From Cellulophaga omnivescoria (GTDB lineage Bacteria; Bacteroidota; Bacteroidia; Flavobacteriales; Flavobacteriaceae), in assembly GCF_001999725.1 (NCBI RefSeq), contig NZ_MDDP01000010.1, positions 496,001 through 560,000 on the forward strand: a stretch of DNA of 64,000 bases, in the 5' to 3' direction. The notes below the pieces were generated by a model, which ran no database searches, was not told the DNA's origin, and saw only the letters and a program-made list of their open reading frames with translations. Both the position numbers and the translations under genes were made by a program. Of the stretch, positions 27,910 through 36,652 are shown piece by piece (within the stretch, counting starts at the first letter, position 1; every line of letters begins with the position of its first letter).

Positions 27910-29199
27910 ATGAGTACTCAAAAATTAGCAACAAACGCATTACACGCAGGTCACAACCCATCAGAAACAGGAGGAACAAGAGCAGTACCTATTTACCAAA
28001 CGTCTTCATACGTTTTTAAAGACACAGACCACGCAGCAAACTTATTTTCTTTATCAGAATTAGGATTTATTTACACACGTTTAAACAATCCTACAAATCA
28101 AATATTACAAGACAGGTTAGCAGCGGCAGAAGGTGGTGTAGGAGCAGTAGTTTTTGCATCTGGCACAGCAGCAATCTCTACAGGTTTACTAACTCTTTTA
28201 CGAGCGGGAGACCACATTGTAGCATCTAGCAGTTTGTATGGTGGCACATTTAATCTGTTAAATGTAACCTTACCAAGATTAGGTATTACAACCACTTTTG
28301 TAGATGCTTCTGAACCTGAAAATTTTGGTAAAGCAGTACAAGAAAATACAAGAGCATTTTTTGTAGAGTCATTAGGAAATCCTAAGCTAGATGTTTTAGA
28401 CTTAAAAGCAATTTCTAAAGAAGCAAAAGAAGCACAAGTGCCTTTTATTGTAGACAATACAGTAGCATCACCAGCATTACTAAACCCAATTGAGCACGGT
28501 GCAAATTTAGTAATACACTCGCTAACAAAATATATAGGCGGACAAGGAACTTCTTTAGGAGGTGCAATTGTAGATGCAGGTACGTTTGACTGGACAAACG
28601 GGAAATTCCCAGAGTTTACAGAGCCATCTGCTGGGTACCACGGTTTAATATATAGTGAAGCTCTTGGTAATGCTGCATTTACATATAAATTAATTTTAGA
28701 GGGGTTAAGAGATTTTGGTGGAGCTTTAAGTCCGTTTAATGCATTCCAAATAATACAAGGTTTAGAAACTTTACCAGTGCGTATAAAACAACATAGTGCA
28801 AACGCATTAGAATTGGCTGCTTGGTTAGAGGGTAGAGATGAGGTTGCTTGGGTAAATTACCCAGGATTAGAAAGTAATAAATACTATGACCTTGCCAAAG
28901 AATATTTACCAAAAGGACAAAGTGGCTTAGTTACATTTGGTGTAAAAGGAGGTTTTGAAGCTGCTAAAAAACTAACAGATGCCACTAAAATATTCTCTCT
29001 TTTAGCAAACATAGGAGATACAAAATCTTTAATAATTCACCCAGCAAGTACAACGCATCAACAATTAACAGTAGAGCAGCAGGAGTCTGCAGGTGTTGGT
29101 CAAGATTTAATTCGTTTGTCTGTTGGTCTAGAAGATATAGAAGACTTAAAGTTAGATTTAGAAGAGGCTTTTAAGGCAGTATCTGCCGTTACGGCCTAG
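27910..29199 (+). CDS. metY: O-acetylhomoserine sulfhydrylase
   Basis: A PLP enzyme of the Cys/Met metabolism family that makes homocysteine directly from O-acetylhomoserine and sulfide. The 429-residue product starts MSTQKLATNALHAGHNPSET, has YTRLNNPTNQILQDRLAAAE, FASGTAAISTG, and the PLP lysine in SLTKYIGGQG near residue 206. The length of ~430 with the insert before NPGLES-type text is typical of MetY rather than MetB. It is under a SAM-I riboswitch and is followed by the gene that makes its acetylated substrate; the sulfide comes from the cys genes downstream. Confidence 0.95.
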   Translation: MSTQKLATNALHAGHNPSETGGTRAVPIYQTSSYVFKDTDHAANLFSLSELGFIYTRLNNPTNQILQDRLAAAEGGVGAVVFASGTAAISTGLLTLLRAGDHIVASSSLYGGTFNLLNVTLPRLGITTTFVDASEPENFGKAVQENTRAFFVESLGNPKLDVLDLKAISKEAKEAQVPFIVDNTVASPALLNPIEHGANLVIHSLTKYIGGQGTSLGGAIVDAGTFDWTNGKFPEFTEPSAGYHGLIYSEALGNAAFTYKLILEGLRDFGGALSPFNAFQIIQGLETLPVRIKQHSANALELAAWLEGRDEVAWVNYPGLESNKYYDLAKEYLPKGQSGLVTFGVKGGFEAAKKLTDATKIFSLLANIGDTKSLIIHPASTTHQQLTVEQQESAGVGQDLIRLSVGLEDIEDLKLDLEEAFKAVSAVTA

Positions 29200-29264
29200 T
29201 AATAATTAGTTCTCAAAATAAATTACAAATAATCTAATTGGTCTTTAGATTAAAACAACTTACT

Positions 29265-32200
29265 ATGTTGCATTACATAAAACTAAAAAAATATACAACG
29301 CTAAGTGGTAGCACACAAAATATAGACTTGTCATATCAGGTATTTGGAGCAGAATTGCACACCGCACCAATTGTACTTGTAAACCATGCTTTAACAGGTA
29401 ACTCTAATGTGTCTGGTGAAAATGGTTGGTGGTCTACACTAATTGGCGAGGGAAAATGTATAGATACCACAAAATATACAGTGCTATCTTTTAATATTCC
29501 TGGCAATGGTTTTGATGGTTTTGTAATAGAAAATTATAAAGATTTTGTGGCTAAAGATATAGCGCATATATTTTTATTGGGATTAAAAGAACTAAATATA
29601 AATTCGCTTTTCGCCATAATAGGAGGTTCTTTAGGCGGCGGTATTGCTTGGGAAATGGCAGCGCTAAACCCAAGGCTAACTCAACATTTAATTCCGGTTG
29701 CATCAGATTGGAAATCTACAGATTGGCTTATTGCCAATTGCCAAATTCAAGAACAGTTTTTGGTGAACTCTAAACAACCTGTACACGATGCGCGTATGCA
29801 TGCAATGTTGTGTTACCGTACACCAGAATCTTTTAAGGCTCGTTTTAATCGAAGTACAAATACAGAAGAACAGTTGTTTAATGTAGAAAGTTGGTTAACG
29901 CATCATGGTAAAAAATTACAAGAGCGTTTTCAATTATCTGCATATAAATTAATGAATCAGTTGTTAAAAACCATAGACATTACTAGAAATGGTAATGAGG
30001 CTTTTATCAACCTGCAAAATAGCAATACATCTATACATATTGTAGGTGTAGATTCTGATTTGTTTTTTACGGCAAAAGAAAATAAAGATACGTTTAAACA
30101 ATTAGCACAAGCTAATAGTAATGTTACCTATGGGGAAATACACTCGCTTCACGGTCATGATGCTTTTTTAATAGAGTTTGATCAGTTAGAGCAATTGCTA
30201 AATGGTATTTTTAGTGACCAAAAAAGTACTGAAGATTTAAAAGTAATTAAGTTTGGAGGTAAATCGCTAGCCAACGGTGAGGGTATTTCTAATGTGGTAC
30301 GCAAAATAGAATCTAAGATTAAGGCACAAGAAAATATTGCGATAGTAGTTTCTGCTCGAGGAGAATCTACAAACGTATTAGAAAAATTATTAGATTTAGC
30401 GGCAAAGGGAGAACCGTATTTAGCAGCCTTTGAAGATTTTAAAGCTTATCAGCAAAATGGGTTACAATTAGATTTTTCAACAGAATATAAAGAGATATTA
30501 CAAATTTTAGAAGGTGTTGCCTTGTTGGGTGATTATAGCCTAAAAATTAAAGATCAGGTATTAGCATACGGAGAATTGCTTTCTGCACAATATGTTGTAA
30601 AAGCACTTGCTAAAGAAGGTGTAAAAGCTGAGTTTATAGATTCTAGAAAAGTAGTGAAAACTGATGCTAATTTTGGTAATGCAAACGTGTTAGAGGAAGA
30701 ATCTAAAGCTAAAACACAAAAAATAATTTCTAGTTTAGCCAGTAATGTTGTGCCTGTTATTACAGGTTTTATTGCGTCTACAGAAGAAGGTAAAACAACA
30801 ACTTTAGGTAGAAACGGTAGTAATTATTCAGCCTCTTTATTTGCCAACTTTTTAAATGCTGTAGAGTTACAGAGTTATACACACGTAGATGGTATTTTTA
30901 CCGCTAATCCAGATTATGTTTCCGATGCAAAACGTATAGAACAATTAAGCTATTCTGAGGCTAACGAGCTTGCAAATTTTGGAGCAACTATTTTACACGC
31001 AAAAACAATTATTCCCCTATTAGAAAAGAATATTCCACTACGTATTTTAAATACTTTTAATGGTGATAATGAAGGCACATTAATTAGCGCCAAGACAACT
31101 AAGGAGGGTATAAAATCACTTTCTGTGATAGAAAATGTGGCTCTTGTAAACCTAGAAGGCCGTGGTTTGTTAGGTAAGGCTGGTATAGATGCACGTATAT
31201 TTAAATCACTTGGTGATGAAAAAATTAGTGTTAGTATTATTTCCCAAGGATCATCAGAACGCGGTATTGGCTTGGTGGTAGATGCTGTAAGTGCAGATAA
31301 GGCAAAACAGGTTTTAGAGCGCGAGTTTGCTTCAGATTTTTACTCTAAAGACATCAACCTAATAACTGTACAAAAAGATGTTTCTGTAATATCTATTGTT
31401 GGTCAGGATTTAAGTACGTTTCATAAGCCATACAATGCATTAATAAAAAACCAGATTGTGCCATTGTTGTTTAATAATACGGTGTCTGGTAAAAACGTGA
31501 GTTTAGTGGTTAAAAAAGCTAGTTTACACAAAGCTTTAAATGTAGTGCACGGACAAATATTTGGTGTTGTTAAAAAAGTAAACATAGCCATTTTTGGTCA
31601 CGGTACTGTTGGTGGTACACTTATAGAGCAATTATTAAAATCTGCTAAAGCCATAGAAGAACGTAAAGGAATTAACCTTAATGTTTTTGCAGTTGCCAAC
31701 TCTAAAAAAGTATTGCTTAGTAAAAAAGGAATTGGAGAAGATTGGCCTACTAAGTTAAATGAAAATGGAAAATCCTATGAGCTTGCAGATATTTTTGAGT
31801 ATGCAGAAAAACATCATTTAGAAAATTTAATAGCCATAGATAATACTGCAAATGAGGCTTTTGTGGCTAATTATGTTGATTTGGTAGAAAATGGATTTGA
31901 TCTTGTATCATCTAACAAAATAGCAAATACTTTAGGGTTTGATTATTACAAAAAACTTAGAGAGATATTAGCTAAAAATCAGAAACAATATTTGTATGAG
32001 ACTAATGTTGGAGCTGGCTTGCCATTGATAGATACTATTAAGTTATTGCATTTGTCTGGTGAAAATATTACCAGAATTAAAGGCGTATTCTCCGGATCCT
32101 TAAGTTATATTTTTAATACGTATTCTGAAGCAAATGTACCTTTTTCTACTATTTTAAATGAGGCAATGGAAAATGGATACACAGAGCCAGATCCGCGTGA

Positions 32201-32648
32201 AGATTTATGTGGTAATGATGTTGGTAGAAAATTATTGATTTTAGCACGTGAGTTAGAGTTAAGTAATGAATTTTCAGATATTAATATTCAAAATTTAATT
32301 CCAGAGGCATTAAGAGAAGGTAGTAAATCAGAATTTTTGAGTCAAGCTGATGCTTTAGATACTGCATTTTCTAAAATTAAAGCAGACCAAAAACCAAATC
32401 ACGTTTTACGTTATGTAGGCGATTTACACGGTAATCTTCAAGAAGAAAAAGGAATTTTAGATGTAAAATTAGTTTCTGTTCCTAAAGAAAGTGCATTAGG
32501 TCAAGTAAAGGGATCAGATTCTATTATAGAAATTTATACCGAGTCTTATGGTAAAAATCCATTAGTAATACAGGGTGCAGGAGCAGGAGCCGCCGTAACC
32601 GCAAGAGGTGTATTTGGAGATATTTTAAGAATTGCAGAAAAAGGATAG
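29265..32648 (+). CDS. Trifunctional homoserine O-acetyltransferase / aspartokinase / homoserine dehydrogenase
   Basis: One 1127-residue chain with three enzymes. Residues ~1-320 are a MetX-type alpha/beta-hydrolase acyltransferase (LVNHALTGNSNVSG, nucleophile Ser122 in GGSLGGG, terminal His in LHGHDAFL near 297). Residues ~325-765 are an aspartokinase (VIKFGGKSLANGEG, then TLGRNGSNYSA) with ACT domains (ISVSIISQGSSERG). Residues ~768-1127 are homoserine dehydrogenase (NIAIFGHGTVGGTL, FSGSLSYIFNTYSE, GYTEPDPREDLCGNDVGRK). It would take aspartate through both committed steps and acetylate the homoserine made, feeding MetY. The ATG at 29265 is chosen over a TTG at 29238. No frameshift separates the parts. 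Confidence 0.93.
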   Translation: MLHYIKLKKYTTLSGSTQNIDLSYQVFGAELHTAPIVLVNHALTGNSNVSGENGWWSTLIGEGKCIDTTKYTVLSFNIPGNGFDGFVIENYKDFVAKDIAHIFLLGLKELNINSLFAIIGGSLGGGIAWEMAALNPRLTQHLIPVASDWKSTDWLIANCQIQEQFLVNSKQPVHDARMHAMLCYRTPESFKARFNRSTNTEEQLFNVESWLTHHGKKLQERFQLSAYKLMNQLLKTIDITRNGNEAFINLQNSNTSIHIVGVDSDLFFTAKENKDTFKQLAQANSNVTYGEIHSLHGHDAFLIEFDQLEQLLNGIFSDQKSTEDLKVIKFGGKSLANGEGISNVVRKIESKIKAQENIAIVVSARGESTNVLEKLLDLAAKGEPYLAAFEDFKAYQQNGLQLDFSTEYKEILQILEGVALLGDYSLKIKDQVLAYGELLSAQYVVKALAKEGVKAEFIDSRKVVKTDANFGNANVLEEESKAKTQKIISSLASNVVPVITGFIASTEEGKTTTLGRNGSNYSASLFANFLNAVELQSYTHVDGIFTANPDYVSDAKRIEQLSYSEANELANFGATILHAKTIIPLLEKNIPLRILNTFNGDNEGTLISAKTTKEGIKSLSVIENVALVNLEGRGLLGKAGIDARIFKSLGDEKISVSIISQGSSERGIGLVVDAVSADKAKQVLEREFASDFYSKDINLITVQKDVSVISIVGQDLSTFHKPYNALIKNQIVPLLFNNTVSGKNVSLVVKKASLHKALNVVHGQIFGVVKKVNIAIFGHGTVGGTLIEQLLKSAKAIEERKGINLNVFAVANSKKVLLSKKGIGEDWPTKLNENGKSYELADIFEYAEKHHLENLIAIDNTANEAFVANYVDLVENGFDLVSSNKIANTLGFDYYKKLREILAKNQKQYLYETNVGAGLPLIDTIKLLHLSGENITRIKGVFSGSLSYIFNTYSEANVPFSTILNEAMENGYTEPDPREDLCGNDVGRKLLILARELELSNEFSDINIQNLIPEALREGSKSEFLSQADALDTAFSKIKADQKPNHVLRYVGDLHGNLQEEKGILDVKLVSVPKESALGQVKGSDSIIEIYTESYGKNPLVIQGAGAGAAVTARGVFGDILRIAEKG

Positions 32649-32744
32649 CTTTTGCTTAGAAATAAGAGACAAGAATATAGAGTAAAGAAAAAAGAATATA
32701 GCGCTAATGGCTAATAATAGATGGTCAAGAATAAAAGAAATACT

Positions 32745-33908
32745 ATGGATAATAAATTTGAAACTAACGCAATACGAACACAAATAGAACGCTCACAATT
32801 TTTAGAGCACTCTGCACCTTTATACTTAACATCTAGTTATGTTTTTGAAGATGCAGAAGATATGCGTGCGTCTTTTGCTGAGGAAAAGGATAGAAATATT
32901 TACTCTAGATATTCTAATCCTAACACGTCAGAATTTATACAAAAAATATGCAAAATGGAAGGAGCGGAGGCAGGCTTTGCTTTTGCTTCTGGTATGGCTG
33001 CTGTGTTTTCAACTTTTGCAGCTTTAGTAGAGAGCGGAGATCATATTATTTCATCTAAAAGTATATTTGGCTCTACACATAGTTTATTTGTAAACTTTTT
33101 CCCCAAATGGAATGTGACCACAAGTTATTTTGATGCTCATAATTTAGAAGGTATTGAAGCTTTAATCACTCCAAAAACTAAAATTTTATATGCCGAGTCA
33201 CCTACCAATCCTGCTGTAGATATTTTAGATTTAGAGGTGCTTGGTGCTATTGCTAAAAAACACAATCTTATTTTAATTATAGACAATTGTTTTGCATCGC
33301 CCTATTTACAACAGCCTATAAAGTTTGGAGCAGATTTGGTGATACATTCTGGTACAAAATTAATAGATGGTCAAGGTCGTGTACTAGCAGGTATAACGGT
33401 TGGTAGTGCGGATTTAATAGATAAGGTTTATCGTTTCTCTAGAATATCAGGGCCTGCATTGTCTCCTTTTAACGCGTGGGTATTGTCTAAAAGCTTAGAA
33501 ACGTTAGCAATTAGAGTAGATAGGCATTCTGAAAATGCATTGCAGTTAGCCGAGTATCTAGAAGCGCACCCAAAAGTAAACTGGGTTAAATACCCTTTTT
33601 TAAAGTCGCATCCACAATACAAAGTAGCTAAAAAACAAATGAAAGCTGGTGGTTGTATAGTTGCTTTTGAGGTAAAAGGAGGTTTGCAAGCAGGACAAGA
33701 ATTTTTTAATGCTATAAAGTTGTTATCGCTCTCTGCAAACCTAGGAGATTCTAGAAGTATTGTAACTCACCCTGCATCTACAACGCATAGTAAACTTGCA
33801 GCAGAAGATAGAGTGGCCGTGGGTATTACAGATGGTACCGTTAGGGTTTCCGTTGGTTTAGAACATATAGATGATATTATTGCAGATATAAAACAAGCGT
33901 TGGGGTAG
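32745..33908 (+). CDS. metZ: Second PLP-dependent sulfhydrylase (O-succinylhomoserine sulfhydrylase type)
   Basis: A Cys/Met-metabolism PLP enzyme of about 387 residues. It has IYSRYSNPNTSEFIQKICKM, FASGMAAVFSTFAAL, the PLP lysine in IHSGTKLIDGQGR near residue 204, and THPASTTHSKLA. The wording resembles MetZ-type sulfhydrylases, but since the acyltransferase upstream is a homoserine O-acetyltransferase the natural substrate may be O-acetylhomoserine. Two ATG codons eight codons apart are possible (32721 and 32745); the second gives the usual N-terminus. It lies 96 bases after the trifunctional gene and is probably part of that operon. Confidence 0.88.
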   Translation: MDNKFETNAIRTQIERSQFLEHSAPLYLTSSYVFEDAEDMRASFAEEKDRNIYSRYSNPNTSEFIQKICKMEGAEAGFAFASGMAAVFSTFAALVESGDHIISSKSIFGSTHSLFVNFFPKWNVTTSYFDAHNLEGIEALITPKTKILYAESPTNPAVDILDLEVLGAIAKKHNLILIIDNCFASPYLQQPIKFGADLVIHSGTKLIDGQGRVLAGITVGSADLIDKVYRFSRISGPALSPFNAWVLSKSLETLAIRVDRHSENALQLAEYLEAHPKVNWVKYPFLKSHPQYKVAKKQMKAGGCIVAFEVKGGLQAGQEFFNAIKLLSLSANLGDSRSIVTHPASTTHSKLAAEDRVAVGITDGTVRVSVGLEHIDDIIADIKQALG

Positions 33909-34006
33909 GTTGTAGTAATAAAGTATATATTTAGGCTTTTATAATAAGGGTTTAATTTAAAAATAGTTAGCTAAAAATCAGCACTTTTTTAAATCCCAAT
34001 TTTGCC

Positions 34007-34014
34007 TATCTTTG
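34007..34014 (+). promoter_or_regulatory. -7 promoter box of the Rrf2 gene, four bases from the ATG
   Basis: TATCTTTG, an exact TAnnTTTG match, ends at 34014 while the ATG begins at 34019. The expected start point is at or within a base or two of the ATG, implying a leaderless message. Confidence 0.6.
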
Positions 34015-34018
34015 TACT

Positions 34019-34426
34019 ATGCTATCCAAAAAAACCAAATACGGGCTTAAGGCCTTAACTTATTTAGCTCAAAAAGAAGATAGGAATCCGGTTCCTATTG
34101 GAGAAATTGCGCAACAAAATAACATATCTCAAAAATTTTTAGAGAGTATTTTATTAATGCTTCGTAGAACAGGAGTTTTGTCTTCTAAAAAAGGTAAAGG
34201 AGGTGGTTATTACTTAATTAAGGAGCCATCAGAAATTTTAATGACAGATGTTATTAGAGTGTTAGAAGGGCCTATTGCAATGGTACCTTGTGTTAGTTTA
34301 AATTTTTATGAAAAGTGTGATGATTGCCCAGATGAAGGTACTTGTTCTGTTCACAAACTAATGCTAAAAGTAAGAGACAGTGCTTTAGAAATATATAAAA
34401 ACACCACTCTTAGTCATCTTATCTAA
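34019..34426 (+). CDS. Rrf2 family transcriptional regulator with IscR-like cysteines
   Basis: A 135-residue DNA-binding protein. The winged helix is at residues 1-75 (MLSKKTKYGLKALTYLAQ, IGEIAQQNNISQKFLESIL, KGKGGGYYLIKEP). Four cysteines follow, Cys91, Cys100, Cys103 and Cys109, with His112, in a spacing reminiscent of the IscR/NsrR Fe-S cluster loop. It lies directly before the sulfate-assimilation genes, so control of cysteine synthesis (a CymR- or IscR-like role) is likely. A 21-bp operator candidate occurs at 34606-34626 and 37951-37971. The gene itself appears leaderless. Confidence 0.92.
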   Translation: MLSKKTKYGLKALTYLAQKEDRNPVPIGEIAQQNNISQKFLESILLMLRRTGVLSSKKGKGGGYYLIKEPSEILMTDVIRVLEGPIAMVPCVSLNFYEKCDDCPDEGTCSVHKLMLKVRDSALEIYKNTTLSHLI

Positions 34427-34509
34427 GATTAAAATATTTACCGCTATACTATTTTAGCTTTGTAAGGCTACCAATATTCTATTGTGTTCTTTTACAGATA
34501 CTTCATATT

Positions 34510-34537
34510 TATCAAAAAAACTTCTTATTTTTTGATA
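34510..34537 (+). repeat. AT-rich perfect inverted repeat downstream of the Rrf2 gene
   Basis: TATCAAAAAA (34510-34519) with TTTTTTGATA (34528-34537), 10 bp and an eight-base loop. It may end the Rrf2 transcript or a small RNA from the box TAGCTTTG at 34455-34462. The 3' T-run is inside the stem, so it would be a weak terminator. Confidence 0.45.
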
Positions 34538-34594
34538 ATCTACTAAAACCATAGGATTTATGCGTTTTTTAACAGTTACTATCGTTAAAAGTTA

Positions 34595-34602
34595 TACATT
34601 TG
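34595..34602 (+). promoter_or_regulatory. -7 promoter box of the DUF2061-cys operon
   Basis: TACATTTG, exact TAnnTTTG match, 40 bases before the DUF2061 ATG. The operator candidate at 34606-34626 begins four bases downstream and would cover the start point. Confidence 0.65.
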
Positions 34603-34605
34603 TAA

Positions 34606-34626
34606 TTCCTACTAATTAAATAGGGT
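34606..34626 (+). promoter_or_regulatory. Candidate Rrf2 operator, site A
   Basis: TTCCTAC-N7-ATAGGGT, near-palindromic, overlapping the predicted transcription start of the cys operon. It matches site B (37951-37971) in half-site sequence, spacer length and AT-rich spacer. A weaker third site (AATCTAC-N7-ATAGGAT) is at 34537-34557. Confidence 0.6.
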
Positions 34627-34642
34627 AATAAAAATTAAGTAA

Positions 34643-34906
34643 ATGATTGCTGATCAATTGATTTTAAATAAAGAAACTTCTAAAGGAAGTTACAAGTCAG
34701 ACAAACAGTCAGAGAGTCCTAAAAGGAGCATAGTCAAGTCTATTAGCTGGAGAGTAGTGGGGACAATAGACACCGTTTTAATTTCTTGGTTTGTAACCGG
34801 AACATTAAAATTAGCGTTCTCTATAGGTTTAATAGAATTAGTTACAAAAATGGTATTGTATTTTTTTCACGAGCGTGTTTGGAATTCAATTAAGTGGGGT
34901 AAATAA
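34643..34906 (+). CDS. DUF2061 small membrane protein
   Basis: An 87-residue protein. Its C-terminal ~60 residues are the DUF2061 domain: RSIVKSISWRVVGTIDTVLI, then WFVTGTLKLAFSIGLIELVT and MVLYFFHERVWNSIKWGK, with two predicted membrane helices. The first ~28 residues are polar and Lys/Ser-rich. DUF2061 proteins often sit in sulfate-assimilation clusters in Bacteroidetes and Proteobacteria, but their function is not established. It is the first gene of the cys operon, 18 bases before cysH, directly downstream of the operator candidate. Confidence 0.88.
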   Translation: MIADQLILNKETSKGSYKSDKQSESPKRSIVKSISWRVVGTIDTVLISWFVTGTLKLAFSIGLIELVTKMVLYFFHERVWNSIKWGK

Positions 34907-34924
34907 CATATAAGTATAGTAAAA

Positions 34925-35548
34925 ATGAGTTTTACAGAAGATATCATAAAAAATTTAAATGCTCAGTTTAGAGGTATTCCGCCAGAAGAAATTATTTCTT
35001 GGGCAATAGAATATGCAAAAAATGCTGTAATTACTACCAATTTTAGACCTTATGAGGTTGCTATACTAAATGCGGTAACTGCAATTAAAAAAGATATTCC
35101 TGTTGTTTGGTGTGATACAGGTTACAATACACCAAACACCTATAAACACGCAGAAGAGTTAATTTCTACACTAGATTTAAACGTAAAATTATATGTGCCT
35201 TTACAAACTAGTGCACACAGAGACGCTGTAATGGGTATACCATCTATAGACGATCCAAAACATAAAGAGTTTACAGAGCAAGTTAAGTTAGAGCCTTTTA
35301 AAAGAGCTATGGCAGAACACAAGCCAGATGTATGGTTTACTAACTTAAGAAAAGGCCAAACGGCACTTAGAGATTCACTAGGAATTTTAAGCTTAAGTAA
35401 AGACGGAATTTTAAAAGTAAGTCCGTTTTACCACTGGTCAGATGTGCAGCTAGATGCATATTTAGCAGAACGTAATTTACCCAACGAACATAAATATTTT
35501 GATCCTACTAAGGTATTAGAAAACAGAGAGTGTGGTTTACACACTTAG
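34925..35548 (+). CDS. cysH: Phosphoadenylyl/adenylyl-sulfate reductase (CysH), without Fe-S cysteines
   Basis: Reduces activated sulfate to sulfite with thioredoxin. The 207-residue product has the PAPS-reductase fold: VVWCDTGYNTPNTYKHAEEL, FTNLRKGQTALRDSLG, and the C-terminal catalytic Cys203 in ECGLHT. The only other cysteine is Cys63. The two cysteine pairs that bind [4Fe-4S] in bacterial APS reductases are missing; the first is replaced by residues around FTEQVKLEPFKRAM. By the usual rule this points to PAPS as substrate, but no APS kinase is encoded in this cluster and the CysN here has no kinase domain. Shorter than E. coli CysH (244). Confidence 0.9.
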   Translation: MSFTEDIIKNLNAQFRGIPPEEIISWAIEYAKNAVITTNFRPYEVAILNAVTAIKKDIPVVWCDTGYNTPNTYKHAEELISTLDLNVKLYVPLQTSAHRDAVMGIPSIDDPKHKEFTEQVKLEPFKRAMAEHKPDVWFTNLRKGQTALRDSLGILSLSKDGILKVSPFYHWSDVQLDAYLAERNLPNEHKYFDPTKVLENRECGLHT

Positions 35549-35592
35549 GATAAACTAGGATTTAAAAAGATATAAAATAAAACACCAATATT

Positions 35593-36540
35593 TTGGAAAC
35601 ATTGATAAAAGATACAAAATCACAAACAACAGCCAACACTTCATTACAAGGGTTGGGTAATGCTTTGGAGAACGAAGCTATTTACATTTTTAGAGAAGTA
35701 GTAGCCCAGTTTGAAAAACCTGTATTGTTGTTTTCTGGCGGAAAGGATAGTATTACTCTAGTACGCTTGGCACAAAAAGCATTTTGGCCGGCTAAAATTC
35801 CGTTCCCTTTAATGCATATAGATACAGGACATAATTTTCCTGAAACTATAGAGTTTAGAGATAAATTGGTTAAAGAATTAGGTGTAGAGCTTATTGTTAG
35901 AAATGTACAAGATTCTATAGATCAAGGAAAAGTAGTAGAAGAAACAGGTAAGTACGCAAGTAGAAATATGCTACAGACTACTACACTTTTAGATGCTATT
36001 GAAGAATTTAAATTTGATGCTTGTATTGGTGGTGCTCGTAGAGATGAAGAAAAAGCGAGAGCTAAAGAGCGTATTTTTTCTGTTCGAGATGATTTTGGAC
36101 AATGGGATGAAAAAAACCAGAGACCAGAATTGTTTGATATGTTAAATGGAACAATAGAAATAGGACAAAATGTACGTGTTTTTCCTATTAGCAACTGGAC
36201 AGAGTTAGATGTATGGAGCTATATTCAAAAAGAACAAATTGAAATTCCATCAATCTATTTTGCACATAAAAGAAACATCTTTTTAAGAGATGGCTTAATC
36301 TGGTCTGCAGAAGATGATGTTGTTTTTAGAGCAGAAGATGAGGTAGTAGAAGAACGTTGGGTGCGATTTAGAACCGTTGGTGATATGTCTTGTACGGCAG
36401 CAGTGTTATCTAAAGCAGATTCTATAGATAAAGTAGTAGCAGAAATTAGAGATTCTAAAATATCTGAACGTGGTGCACGTATAGATGACAAGCGCTCCGA
36501 GGCTGCTATGGAAAAAAGAAAACAACAAGGATACTTTTAA
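35593..36540 (+). CDS. cysD: Sulfate adenylyltransferase subunit 2
   Basis: ATP-sulfurylase small subunit, forming adenylyl sulfate with CysN. The 315-residue product has the PP-loop LLFSGGKDSITLVRLAQKAF near residues 46-65, LMHIDTGHNFPETIEFRDKL, GGARRDEEKARAKERIFS and the C-terminal RSEAAMEKRKQQGYF. No ATG precedes the conserved region in frame, so a TTG at 35593 is taken as the start, 44 bases after cysH. It is followed at 112 bases by cysN. Confidence 0.95.
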   Translation: METLIKDTKSQTTANTSLQGLGNALENEAIYIFREVVAQFEKPVLLFSGGKDSITLVRLAQKAFWPAKIPFPLMHIDTGHNFPETIEFRDKLVKELGVELIVRNVQDSIDQGKVVEETGKYASRNMLQTTTLLDAIEEFKFDACIGGARRDEEKARAKERIFSVRDDFGQWDEKNQRPELFDMLNGTIEIGQNVRVFPISNWTELDVWSYIQKEQIEIPSIYFAHKRNIFLRDGLIWSAEDDVVFRAEDEVVEERWVRFRTVGDMSCTAAVLSKADSIDKVVAEIRDSKISERGARIDDKRSEAAMEKRKQQGYF

Positions 36541-36652
36541 AAAGTACAGCGTACTTAGTCTAAAGTATATAAGTTAAAAAAGAAGTTTAAAATAAAAAAA
36601 GTAAGAGTAACAAAGTCTTTGTACTTGCTACTTTATACTTAATACACATAAA

